Shown one piece after another: positions 1-8,300 of a DNA stretch of 9,562 nt; position 1 is the stretch's first letter; each line of letters begins with the position of its first letter. A program made the position numbers and the translations under genes. The notes under the pieces are model-generated. The model worked only from the letters and a program-made list of their open reading frames with translations. It was not told where the DNA came from and did not search any database. Origin of the DNA: DATARH01 sp035534535 (lineage in GTDB: Bacteria > Pseudomonadota > Alphaproteobacteria > ATCC43930 > CGMCC-115725); assembly GCA_035534535.1 (NCBI GenBank), contig DATLRS010000136.1, forward strand, positions 1-9,562, read 5' to 3'.

Positions 1-189
1 ACGGCCGAGGAAGTCTATTTCCACTGCGGCAAGGCGTTGATCCGCTCCGATCTGTGGAACCCGCAAAAACACGTCGCGCAAGCGGAATTCCCCTCGCTCG
101 GCCGCATCATCACCGAGCAGCTCGGCGAAGGCTCGGTCGAGGCCGCCGAGCGCTTCACCGAGGAGAGCTACCGCACCCGGCTCTACTGA
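1..189 (+). CDS. PPOX-type FMN-dependent flavoprotein, C-terminal fragment
   Basis: The window opens inside this gene. The last 62 residues are visible in frame 1 and end at a TGA at 187-189. The fragment contains the segment HCGKALIRSDLWNP, which I recognise from the pyridoxamine 5'-phosphate oxidase-like split-barrel family often annotated as MSMEG_1061 or DR_2398 type. These are small FMN-binding cytosolic proteins, usually about 200 residues long. Their substrates are mostly unknown, and they are not assumed to make PLP. The tail after that segment is acidic and helical (EQLGEGSVEAAERF) and ends RTRLY. The following oxidoreductase gene lies on the same strand 88 bases downstream, with a hairpin repeat between them, so co-transcription is possible but not shown. 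The start, and any N-terminal FMN-binding residues, lie outside the window. Confidence 0.8.
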   Translation, partial: TAEEVYFHCGKALIRSDLWNPQKHVAQAEFPSLGRIITEQLGEGSVEAAERFTEESYRTRLY

Positions 190-213
190 GGCTCGCAGAC
201 TATGTGCAGGAAT

Positions 214-255
214 TGTCATTCCGGGGCGCCGCGCCGCGGCGAACCCGGAATGTCA
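214..255. repeat. Hairpin-forming extragenic palindrome (CATTCCGGGG...CCCGGAATG type)
   Basis: TGTCATTCCGGG at 214-225 pairs with CCCGGAATGTCA at 244-255 with one mismatch. Inside it, CGCCGC at 227-232 pairs with GCGGCG at 236-241 around a three-base loop. Together this makes an almost continuous stem. The core resembles a short palindrome that I recall as dispersed in many copies between genes of Bradyrhizobium-like genomes. It lies between two same-strand genes, 24 bases after one stop and 20 bases before the next start. It could act as an mRNA-stabilising or attenuating hairpin. There is no T-run after it, so it is not a classic terminator. Confidence 0.7.
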
Positions 256-277
256 GCGTTCTTGGCGTAAGGACGTG

Positions 278-1414
278 GTGGCGCCGCAGACCGCCGATAT
301 CGTTGTCATCGGCGCCGGCATGGCCGGCGCTTCGGCGGCCGCACATCTCGCGGCAAATGCCCGGGTCATTCTGCTCGAAGGCGAAGACCGGCCCGGTTAT
401 CACAGCACCGGCCGCTCGGCGGCGTTGTTCAGCGAGACCTACGGCAACCTGCCGGTGCGGCTGCTGACCCGCGCCGGCCGCCGCTTCTACGAGGACCGCG
501 CCGGCGGGCTCGCCGAATACCCGATCCTGACGCCGCGCGGTGTGCTGGTCTTCGCAATGCCCGGGCAGGAAACGCTGCTCGATGCCGCCTGGGCTGAGCT
601 TGCGCCACTCGATCCGACAATCCGCCGCCTCGACGCCGACGCCGCGCGCGGCCTCGTGCCGGTCTTGCGGCCGGACATGATCGTCGCGGCGATCCATGAG
701 CCGGGCGCGATGGATATCGATGTGGCCGGGCTGCACGCGGCCTATCTGCGCCGGTTTCGCCAGCGCGGCGGGCATCTCGTAACCGCCGCCCCGGTCGTTC
801 GCCTCTTCTATTCCTCCGGCATATGGAACACCGCGACCCCGGCCGGCGAGTTCGCGGCGCCGGTGGTCGTCAATGCGGCCGGCGCCTGGGCGGATCACGT
901 CGCGGCATTGGCCGGACTGCCGCCGGCCGGTATTACCCCGAAGCGCCGCACCGCGCTGATCGTCGCGGCGCCCTCCGATATCGATATCGGCCGCTGGCCG
1001 CTGACGATTGATGCCGCAGAAACCGGCTATTTCAAGCCGGAGGCCGGCAAGCTCCTGGTGTCGCCGGCCGACGAAACGCCGGTCGCGCCGTGCGACGTTC
1101 AGCCGGAGGAACTCGACGTCGCGCTCGCGATCGAGCGGCTGATGCGGCGCACGACGGTCGCGGTGCGGCATGTCGAGCGCAAATGGGCCGGGCTGCGCAG
1201 CTTTGCTGCCGACAAGGTCCCGGTCGTCGGTTTCGACCCGCTCGCCGCCGGGTTTTTCTGGCTGGCCGGCCAGGGCGGCTATGGCATCCAGGCTGCCGAA
1301 GGGCTGGCGCGCAGCGCCGCCGCGCTGATCGCCGAGGGCCGGTTGCCCGGCGACATCGCCGAGTCGGGGCTCGACGCGGCGATGCTGAGCCCGGCCCGCT
1401 GCCGCACCGGCTGA
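278..1414 (+). CDS. DauA/DadA-like FAD-dependent amino acid dehydrogenase
   Basis: A protein of 378 residues, full length for the D-arginine dehydrogenase group of the DAO superfamily (Pseudomonas DauA is about 375). An N-terminal Rossmann motif GAGMAGA (residues 12-18) binds the FAD ADP moiety. YHSTGRSA (41-48), VNAAGAW (198-204), PKRR (221-224), WAGLRSF (303-309) and QGGYGIQ (332-338) match DauA segments I recall, with a constant two-residue offset. The carboxylate-binding Arg224 and Arg307 and active-site Tyr55 and Tyr251 (DauA R222, R305, Y53, Y249) are kept. DauA Glu87, which holds the arginine guanidinium, is Val89 here, and His48 is Leu50. Oxidative deamination of a D-amino acid or similar amine to a 2-oxo acid is therefore likely, but the side chain is probably not arginine. 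TAAGGA at 268-273 sits four bases before GTG 278; an adjacent GTG at 275 is too close. There is no signal peptide, so it is cytosolic or membrane-associated. It converges on the next gene with eight bases between stops. Confidence 0.88.
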   Translation: MAPQTADIVVIGAGMAGASAAAHLAANARVILLEGEDRPGYHSTGRSAALFSETYGNLPVRLLTRAGRRFYEDRAGGLAEYPILTPRGVLVFAMPGQETLLDAAWAELAPLDPTIRRLDADAARGLVPVLRPDMIVAAIHEPGAMDIDVAGLHAAYLRRFRQRGGHLVTAAPVVRLFYSSGIWNTATPAGEFAAPVVVNAAGAWADHVAALAGLPPAGITPKRRTALIVAAPSDIDIGRWPLTIDAAETGYFKPEAGKLLVSPADETPVAPCDVQPEELDVALAIERLMRRTTVAVRHVERKWAGLRSFAADKVPVVGFDPLAAGFFWLAGQGGYGIQAAEGLARSAAALIAEGRLPGDIAESGLDAAMLSPARCRTG

Positions 1415-1422
1415 CCCCGCGA

Positions 1423-2466
1423 TCAGGCCTTGCCCTCGCGCCTGTGCTCCTCGTCCGCCGCTTGATCGAGGATCCGCCGCGCGTCGCGGGAGGCAGCCTG
1501 CGCCGCCGCGGTATCGCCGCGCTGGCGTTCGAGCCGGCTGAGCTCGATCTCGCAGTAGGCGAAACGCGGCGTGTCGCGACCGCCGCCACGCCGCAGGATG
1601 TCGATGGCGGCGCGAAACGCTAGGCGGGCCTCGCCGCGGCGCTGCAGCGCCTCGTAGGCTTGCCCGAGATCGTAGAGATCGTCGGCGAGGAACGGATGAG
1701 TCGGGCCGAGGCGCTGCTGATCGATCGCCGCGGCCTCCTCAAGCTGCGGCAGCGCCTCCCGGGCGCGGCCCCACCGCAGATAGAGGTTGCCGAGCTGCGA
1801 CAGGCTGCGCGCCGTCGCGACCGCATCGGCGTCGTGCTGTTTGCGGTCCTGCGCCAGCGCCTCCCTCAGGATCGGCTCGGCCGCGGCGAAATGCTCGGCC
1901 GCCGTCAGCACCGCGCCGAGCACGCGCCACGGCTCGGCGCCAGGGTGAACCGGCTGGCGCCCGGCCAGCGCGACGGCTTTGCGCGCCCAGGTCTCGGCGT
2001 GTGCCGTGCGGCCGCGGGCGAGGGCGATGCGGGCGCGACCGGCAGCGATCGATGCCATTTCCGGCGCGCCGGCCACCTGCCCGGCGATGATGAGCAGCGG
2101 CTCGGCATCGAGATAGCGGCGGCGATCGATGTCGAGCCGGGCCAGCGCCGTCATCGCAGCGGCAGCGCGCGGCGAATCGCAGCCGAACGCGGCGATCGCG
2201 ATCGCCAGCGCGCGCCGCCGCAGCACCGCCGCAGCATCAAGCGCGCCGTCGCGCCAGTCAGCCTGGGCGAGGCGCTCGATCAGCGGCAGCAGCGCGGGGC
2301 TGGTCTTGCCGTGCTGCGCCTCCGCGGCCGCCAGCGCCTGCGTCAGGCGGCCGGCTGCCTGACCATACGACGCCGGCGCGCCCGCGACGACGGCGGCGCA
2401 GAGGCCGATCAGCCCGGCCGCCCGCCACCATCCGGCGGCGCCACGCGCCGTTGGCGACCGCATCAT
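1423..2466 (-). CDS. Exported TPR-repeat protein
   Basis: A protein of 347 residues. The N terminus has Arg residues followed by a hydrophobic stretch (about residues 16-32, AAGLIGLCAAVVAGA) and a plausible signal peptidase I site near ASYGQA (32-37). There is no lipobox, because Cys23 is preceded by Leu. The mature part is helical and Ala/Leu/Arg-rich. The clearest tetratricopeptide units are about residues 217-250 (SLSQLGNLYLRWGRAREALP) and 259-292 (DLYDLGQAYEALQRRGEARL). They have 42-residue spacing of the TPR_10/TPR_12 type, and weaker copies precede them. Such proteins usually scaffold protein-protein contacts, here probably in the periplasm; no partner is evident. Two consecutive Met codons (2466 and 2463) offer starts, and no clear Shine-Dalgarno precedes them. 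The gene is divergent from the PEP mutase family gene and convergent with the FAD oxidoreductase gene. A long plus-strand reading frame opposite it is a GC shadow. Confidence 0.78.
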   Translation of the reverse strand: MMRSPTARGAAGWWRAAGLIGLCAAVVAGAPASYGQAAGRLTQALAAAEAQHGKTSPALLPLIERLAQADWRDGALDAAAVLRRRALAIAIAAFGCDSPRAAAAMTALARLDIDRRRYLDAEPLLIIAGQVAGAPEMASIAAGRARIALARGRTAHAETWARKAVALAGRQPVHPGAEPWRVLGAVLTAAEHFAAAEPILREALAQDRKQHDADAVATARSLSQLGNLYLRWGRAREALPQLEEAAAIDQQRLGPTHPFLADDLYDLGQAYEALQRRGEARLAFRAAIDILRRGGGRDTPRFAYCEIELSRLERQRGDTAAAQAASRDARRILDQAADEEHRREGKA

Positions 2467-2498
2467 CGGGGTGACAGCGATAGCGGCGGCATTGCCGT

Positions 2499-2539
2499 CC
2501 TCGGGTCAAGACTTGACGTTCGGCGATTTGCACCCGAGG
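2499..2539. promoter_or_regulatory. Palindrome in divergent intergenic region, possible back-to-back promoters or operator
   Basis: The 106-base gap between two divergent genes contains the perfect palindrome GTCAAG-A-CTTGAC at 2505-2517. Each arm supplies a TTGAC -35-like element, one pointing right (TTGACG 2513-2518) and one pointing left (TTGACC, 2509 down to 2504). A second inverted pair, CCTCGGGT at 2499-2506 and ACCCGAGG at 2532-2539, encloses it. No convincing -10 box follows on either side at normal spacing, so the promoter reading is weak. A regulator operator or the remnant of an extragenic palindrome are alternatives. Confidence 0.35.
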
Positions 2540-2572
2540 GTCGCCCTGCGGACGCCAACCGGGGGAGACGCC

Positions 2573-3427
2573 ATGAACCAGGCCGAGCAGGTGGTCAAGG
2601 CCGAGTTGTTCCGCGCGATGCATAGCGGGCCGCCCCTGTTGCTGCTGCCCAACGCGTGGGACGGGATCAGCGCCCGGCTGATCGTCGAGGCGGGCTTCCC
2701 GGCGATTGCGACGACCAGCGGCGGGCTTGCCTGGGCGCTCGGCTATCCTGATGGCGAAAAGGTGCCGTGGAGCGAGGTCGTGGCCGCCACCGCGCGCATC
2801 GCCCGGGTGGTGGCGACGCCGGTCACCGCCGATATCGAAGCCGGCTATGGCGCCACTCCAGACGCGGTCGCCCGCTCGATCGGCGACATCATCGGCGCCG
2901 GTGCGGTCGGGGTGAACCTCGAGGACGGCCTGCACCCGGCGGAGGTGGAGCCGGGACGACCGCCGATCCGCAGCCTGGACGATGCCGCGTCCCGCATCCG
3001 GGCGGCGCGCGAGGCCGCCACCGCCGCCGGCGTGCCGATCGTGATCAATGCCCGCACCGACCTCTACATCAAGAACATCGGCGACCCGGACAGCCGGTTC
3101 GACGAGGCGGTGAGGCGCGGCCGGGCCTACCTCGCGGCCGGCGCCGACTGCTTTTATCCGATCGCATTGCGCGACCCGGCGACGATCGGCCGCCTCGTCA
3201 CGGCGCTCGGCGCACCGGTCAACATCAACGTGCGCGCCGGGCTGCCAAGCGTCGCCGAACTGGAGGCGCTCGGCGTCGCGCGCGCCAGCACCGCGACGGC
3301 GATGACGCTGATGGCGATGGGCTTTGTGCGACAATTGGCCGAGCGGCTGCGCGCGACCCGGCGGTTCGACGCGCTCGACCCGGCGCTGACCCATGCCGAG
3401 GCGCAGCGTCTGTTCGCCGACGGCTGA
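2573..3427 (+). CDS. Isocitrate lyase/PEP mutase family protein
   Basis: A protein of 284 residues, the usual length for the stand-alone PEP_mutase (PF13714-like) TIM-barrel group. The family makes or breaks C-C or P-C bonds next to a carboxylate, using Mg2+ (2-methylisocitrate lyase, oxaloacetate hydrolase, carboxyphosphonoenolpyruvate mutase and others). Visible signatures are LPNAWDGISAR (25-35), TTSGGLAWALG (47-57) with Asp60, TADIEAGYG (85-93) and NLEDG (115-119). The acidic residues Asp87, Glu89, Glu117 and Asp118 are the likely Mg2+ ligands. NARTD (159-163) is also present. The KRCGH catalytic loop of true isocitrate and methylisocitrate lyases is absent, so lyase activity on those substrates is unlikely and the substrate is unknown. 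The start is ATG 2573, with a strong GGGGGAGA at 2561-2568. The reading frame opens further upstream but lacks a ribosome site there. It probably shares a transcript with the glucosidase gene, which begins 61 bases downstream. Confidence 0.88.
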   Translation: MNQAEQVVKAELFRAMHSGPPLLLLPNAWDGISARLIVEAGFPAIATTSGGLAWALGYPDGEKVPWSEVVAATARIARVVATPVTADIEAGYGATPDAVARSIGDIIGAGAVGVNLEDGLHPAEVEPGRPPIRSLDDAASRIRAAREAATAAGVPIVINARTDLYIKNIGDPDSRFDEAVRRGRAYLAAGADCFYPIALRDPATIGRLVTALGAPVNINVRAGLPSVAELEALGVARASTATAMTLMAMGFVRQLAERLRATRRFDALDPALTHAEAQRLFADG

Positions 3428-3447
3428 ACTGCACCAAGGAGATCGAT

Positions 3448-3488
3448 TTGTCATCACCCGGCCACCACAACGACGCCCCGCACGAGCC

Positions 3489-3492
<4 letters not shown>
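3448..3492 (+). CDS. Possible 14-residue leader ORF coupled to the glucosidase gene
   Basis: A strong Shine-Dalgarno AAGGAGAT (3436-3443) is followed after six bases by TTG 3448. This opens a reading frame of 14 codons (LSSPGHHNDAPHEP, Met if initiated) that ends in TGA at 3490-3492. The stop overlaps the ATG of the next gene as ATGA. The good ribosome site is not in a usable position for the glucosidase ATG at 3489, which has no clear site of its own. The arrangement suggests that ribosomes terminate and restart. It is too short to be judged by coding statistics. Alternatives are chance, or a disrupted former start of the glucosidase. Confidence 0.35.
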
Positions 3493-6206
<2,714 letters not shown>

Positions 6207-6237
6207 GGCGTCCGGTCAGTGCCGGCGAGCGCACCCG

Positions 6238-6287
6238 CGGTTTACGCTCGGTTTACGCTTCGTTAGCGGGCAGCACCAAGGTATAGT
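6238..6287 (+). promoter_or_regulatory. CtrA-box-like half-site array and candidate promoter
   Basis: CGGTTTACGCT occurs twice in perfect tandem (6238-6248 and 6249-6259), followed by TCGTTAGC. This yields TTTA-N7-TTTA-N7-TTAG (6241-6244, 6252-6255, 6263-6266), three half-sites with an 11-bp period. The CtrA response regulator of alphaproteobacteria binds TTAA-N7-TTAA, so the spacing is exact and each half-site differs by one base. A -10-like TATAGT at 6282-6287 places the -35 position over the last half-site, which is where CtrA boxes typically lie. The match is degenerate, so this is a candidate only. Confidence 0.4.
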
Positions 6288-6312
6288 TCTGACGCTGTTA
6301 GTGGTGTACGCC

Positions 6313-6480
6313 ATGACTCTTCTGCAGGGTGTCATAGCCGTATTCGTTCTGCTGATCGGGGGCATAGCACTCCCGGTGTCGCACGGGTTTCGCACCGTGC
6401 TGTTCGTCGCTCTGGTGGCGTATACCGCGCTGGTGCTGGTGCTCGGCGGAACGGAGTACTTCCTCGCGATGTTCGATTGA
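6313..6480 (+). CDS. Small two-helix membrane protein, function unknown
   Basis: A protein of 55 residues from ATG 6313, ending in TGA at 6478-6480. Two hydrophobic segments, about residues 3-20 (LLQGVIAVFVLLIGGIAL) and 27-45 (TVLFVALVAYTALVLVLGG), are joined by the short turn PVSHGFR. The tail TEYFLAMFD is short and acidic. This is the pattern of a small inner-membrane hairpin protein with both ends on the same side. No Shine-Dalgarno precedes ATG 6313. In-frame GTG codons at 6301 and 6304 would add three or four residues, with AAGG at 6278-6281 rather far upstream, so the start is uncertain. A candidate promoter with CtrA-like half-sites lies just upstream, 106 bases after the glucosidase stop. 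I do not recognise a named family. Confidence 0.65.
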   Translation: MTLLQGVIAVFVLLIGGIALPVSHGFRTVLFVALVAYTALVLVLGGTEYFLAMFD

Positions 6481-6540
6481 GCGACGCGCGGCAGGGCGTC
6501 GGCGCGCGGCTGGCGCTGCGGGCGCGACGATGGCATGTTT

Positions 6541-6566
6541 GGCCTCGCTCCTGATTTCGCGAGGCC
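6541..6566 (+). promoter_or_regulatory. Hairpin covering the ribosome site of the first VOC gene
   Basis: GGCCTCGC (6541-6548) pairs perfectly with GCGAGGCC (6559-6566) around a ten-base loop. The 3' arm contains GAGG (6561-6564), the Shine-Dalgarno of the ATG at 6571. Folding would block ribosome entry. A related, weaker hairpin stands before the second VOC gene, so the structure was duplicated with the gene. A regulatory role is inferred; a structure of this size can also arise by chance in GC-rich DNA. Confidence 0.4.
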
Positions 6567-6570
6567 GGCT

Positions 6571-6948
6571 ATGAACATCGCGCGTCTCGATCACCTCGTC
6601 CTGACCGTCGCCGATATCGAGCGCACCTGCGCCTTCTATGCGAGGGTGCTGGGCATGGAACCGGTCACCTTCGGCGCCGGGCGGACGGCGCTGCGGTTCG
6701 GCCAGCAGAAGATCAACCTGCACCCGGCCGATAACATCCCGGGCCTCGTCGCCGACAAGCCGACCCCGGGATCGGGCGATCTGTGTTTCATCACCGAGGT
6801 GCCGCTTGCCGAGGTTGTCGCGCATCTGGAGCGCTGCGGCGTGCCGCTCGTCGCGGGCCCGGGGCCGCGCGCCGGTGCGGTCGGGACGATCCAGTCGGTC
6901 TATATCCGCGACCCCGACCAGAACCTCGTCGAAATCTCGAATTACTGA
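6571..6948 (+). CDS. VOC family (glyoxalase/dioxygenase fold) protein, first copy
   Basis: A protein of 125 residues, the normal size for a single-chain VOC protein with two beta-alpha-beta-beta-beta modules. Features are RLDHLVLTVADIERTCAFY (5-23), LRFGQQKINLH (41-51), DLCFITE (70-76) and SVYIRDPDQNLVEISNY (109-125). His8, His51 and Glu121 fit the usual metal-binding triad of the fold, expected to be completed across a dimer. VOC members include lactoylglutathione lyase, ring-cleaving dioxygenases, isomerases and fosfomycin-type resistance enzymes; the reaction here cannot be assigned. The start is ATG 6571 with GAGG six bases upstream. An in-frame ATG at 6535 lies within the upstream hairpin region and has no ribosome site. 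A paralogue follows 62 bases downstream, so the pair is probably an operon. Confidence 0.85.
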   Translation: MNIARLDHLVLTVADIERTCAFYARVLGMEPVTFGAGRTALRFGQQKINLHPADNIPGLVADKPTPGSGDLCFITEVPLAEVVAHLERCGVPLVAGPGPRAGAVGTIQSVYIRDPDQNLVEISNY

Positions 6949-6984
6949 GGCTGGCGGGACAGCCGCCGGCGTGGCAAGCTGATT

Positions 6985-7005
6985 GCCTTGTTATTCCCGC
7001 GAGGC
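6985..7005 (+). promoter_or_regulatory. Hairpin covering the ribosome site of the second VOC gene
   Basis: GCCTTG (6985-6990) can pair with CGAGGC (7000-7005), including one G-U pair, over a nine-base loop. GAGG (7001-7004), the Shine-Dalgarno for ATG 7011, lies in the 3' arm. Position, arm sequence and buried site correspond to the stronger hairpin before the first copy. On its own it is a weak stem; the parallel is the main support. Confidence 0.3.
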
Positions 7006-7010
7006 CCGCC

Positions 7011-7376
7011 ATGAAAATCGAGCGCATCGACCATCTCAACATCACCGTCGCCGATATCGACCGCAGCATCGCATTCTACGAGCGCCTGCTCGGGGTGCGC
7101 AGCGAGCGGATGGGCGAGGGCCGCGCCGCGCTGCTGTTCGGCAACCAGAAGATCCACCTCGACCTCGCCGGGGCGACCACCATGAGCGGCGACAAGCGGA
7201 TGCCGGCGCATATCTGCTTCATCACCGAGGCGCCGATCGCCGAGATCGCCGCGCATGTCGAGGCCTGCGGCGTGCCGATCCGGATGCAGGGGCCGCGGGC
7301 CGGCGCGGTCGGCACGATCCAGTCGGTCTACATCGACGACCCGGACAACCATTCGATCGAGATCTCGACGTACTGA
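7011..7376 (+). CDS. VOC family (glyoxalase/dioxygenase fold) protein, second copy
   Basis: A protein of 121 residues, clearly a paralogue of the gene just upstream. Shared blocks include IDHLNITVADIDRSIAFYE (6-24), FGNQKIHLD (43-51), ICFITEAP (68-75), PRAGAVGTIQSVYI (95-108) and IEISTY (116-121). His8 and Glu118 fit two of the metal ligands. The second ligand is changed: the first copy has KINLH with His51, whereas this copy has KIHLD, with Asp51 in that place and His two residues earlier. The metal site, and so the reaction, may differ, or the copies may form a heterodimer. The start is ATG 7011 with GAGG six bases upstream, matching the leader of the first copy. A long inverted repeat starts 12 bases after the stop. 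The substrate is unknown. Confidence 0.85.
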   Translation: MKIERIDHLNITVADIDRSIAFYERLLGVRSERMGEGRAALLFGNQKIHLDLAGATTMSGDKRMPAHICFITEAPIAEIAAHVEACGVPIRMQGPRAGAVGTIQSVYIDDPDNHSIEISTY

Positions 7377-7388
7377 GCCGTTCCCCAC

Positions 7389-7479
7389 CGTCATGGCCGG
7401 GCTTGACCCGGCCATCCACGCGCAATCGCCTGAAACTTCCACTTTTTCGTGGATGCCCGGATCAAGTCCGGGCATGACG
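7389..7479. repeat. Long extragenic inverted repeat, possible bidirectional terminator
   Basis: Two 32-base arms, 7389-7420 and 7448-7479, are inverted copies that agree at 28 of 32 positions by my alignment. Both start with CGTCATG and end with CATCCACG when read in the same direction. They flank a 27-base AT-richer loop. Each arm is also a smaller palindrome (GGCCGGGCTTGACCCGGCC in the left arm). This type of element is, from recall, dispersed in many copies in Bradyrhizobium-like genomes. It sits exactly between two convergent genes, so it may stop transcripts from both sides or protect their 3' ends. Confidence 0.8.
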
Positions 7480-7499
7480 GGAAAGTGCAGCGGGCGACG

Positions 7500-8186
7500 T
7501 CAATCCTCGATCGAGCATGCGAGGATCAGGCTCAGCCGGCTGACCGGCAGGCCGCTTTCGGCGGCCCAGACGTTGAAACAGGCTTGCACCTGCGCCCGGT
7601 CCTGGCGGTTCTTGGGCGGCGCGGCGCCAAGGGCCACTGCCGCGCCCCAATGCCGCAATGCCGCAACGACCGACGGCGTCAGGATGAACGTGTCCTTGCC
7701 GACCATGCGCAGAAAGCTCGGTCCCGAATTGCCGCCCATCTGGCTGAACTGCTTCGCCAGCGTCTCCCACAACCCGACGATGTCCTCGCCCGGCCAGCCG
7801 GCGATCCAGGCGGCGAAGCTGCCGTGCGCGGCCGCCACATCGAGCATCGCCGCGGCGTTGTCGCGCACCGCCTTGAGTTTCCCCCAATGGCGGATCAGCC
7901 GCGCGTCGGCGAGGAGGGCCTCCATCGCCTCGTCCGGCATCGCGCGCACCCGGCGCGGGTCGAAGCCGTAGAACACCTCCTCGAAGGCCGGCCACTTGGC
8001 GTCGACCAGGCTGTGCTTCAATCCGGCGCGAAAAATCCGCCGCGACATCTGCGACAGGTAGCGGTCGTCCGGCGTCGCGCGCAATTCGTCCGGGGTTGTC
8101 GGCTGCGGCAGCCGGGCCTCCAACGCCGCCGCGCCATGCCGGGTGCGCGCCGCGTCGAGGATATGGTCAAATGCTGCGATCCACAT
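7500..8186 (-). CDS. Tag-like DNA-3-methyladenine glycosylase I family protein with altered active site
   Basis: A protein of 228 residues. Residues 54-115 (AGL...FDPRRVRAM...LIRHWGKLKAVRDNA) align without gaps to Escherichia coli Tag from its AGLSW motif through IIRHRGK. GGNSGPSFLRMVGKDTF (151-167) fits the later helix-hairpin region. This supports membership of the Adenine_glyco family of base-excision enzymes that remove N3-methyladenine. However, catalytic Glu38 of Tag corresponds to Arg50, and Trp46 to His58. The Tag zinc ligands (Cys4, His17, His175, Cys179) have no equivalents. It may belong to a divergent subfamily with another base preference, or may have become a non-catalytic DNA-binding protein. 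The start is ATG 8186 with GGGGGG four bases upstream; an upstream in-frame ATG at 8237 is not supported by the alignment. It is divergent from the small membrane-anchored gene at 8301, across 114 bases. Confidence 0.8.
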   Translation of the reverse strand: MWIAAFDHILDAARTRHGAAALEARLPQPTTPDELRATPDDRYLSQMSRRIFRAGLKHSLVDAKWPAFEEVFYGFDPRRVRAMPDEAMEALLADARLIRHWGKLKAVRDNAAAMLDVAAAHGSFAAWIAGWPGEDIVGLWETLAKQFSQMGGNSGPSFLRMVGKDTFILTPSVVAALRHWGAAVALGAAPPKNRQDRAQVQACFNVWAAESGLPVSRLSLILACSIED

Positions 8187-8300
8187 CGTGCCCCCCGTGC
8201 CGCAAAACCGACCTGCGATCGGTGGATGATAGCGCACCGTTGCCGCCGACCCCCATTGGAGTAGCCAAAGTCAACGGCGAACCTGTATCAGGAGCACAAC

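Noticed and set aside
200..1171. Minus-strand open frame of 323 residues opposite the FAD oxidoreductase gene
   Set aside because: Arg/Gly/Asp-rich composition typical of antisense frames in GC-rich genes; the opposite strand has a well-supported family match.
2505..2541. Sigma70 promoter for the PEP mutase family gene using TTGACG at 2513-2518
   Set aside because: No acceptable -10 box 16-19 bases downstream, so it is kept only as a palindromic regulatory candidate.
1660..2572. Plus-strand open frame opposite the TPR gene, running into the PEP mutase family gene in another frame
   Set aside because: Arg-rich low-complexity translation with no domain; the TPR repeats and signal peptide on the minus strand are convincing.
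2471..2572. N-terminal extension of the PEP mutase family protein to 2471
   Set aside because: The strong GGGGGAGA before ATG 2573 and the start of family-like sequence there support the shorter form; the extension covers the palindromic intergenic region.
3393..3488. Upstream in-frame ATG (3393) as the glucosidase start
   Set aside because: It lies inside the end of the previous gene, lacks a ribosome site, and adds a basic, unconserved-looking tail.
7462..7995. Minus-strand alternative frame of 177 residues inside the Tag-like gene
   Set aside because: Overlaps the Tag-like frame, which has a clear ungapped family match; composition is that of a shadow frame.
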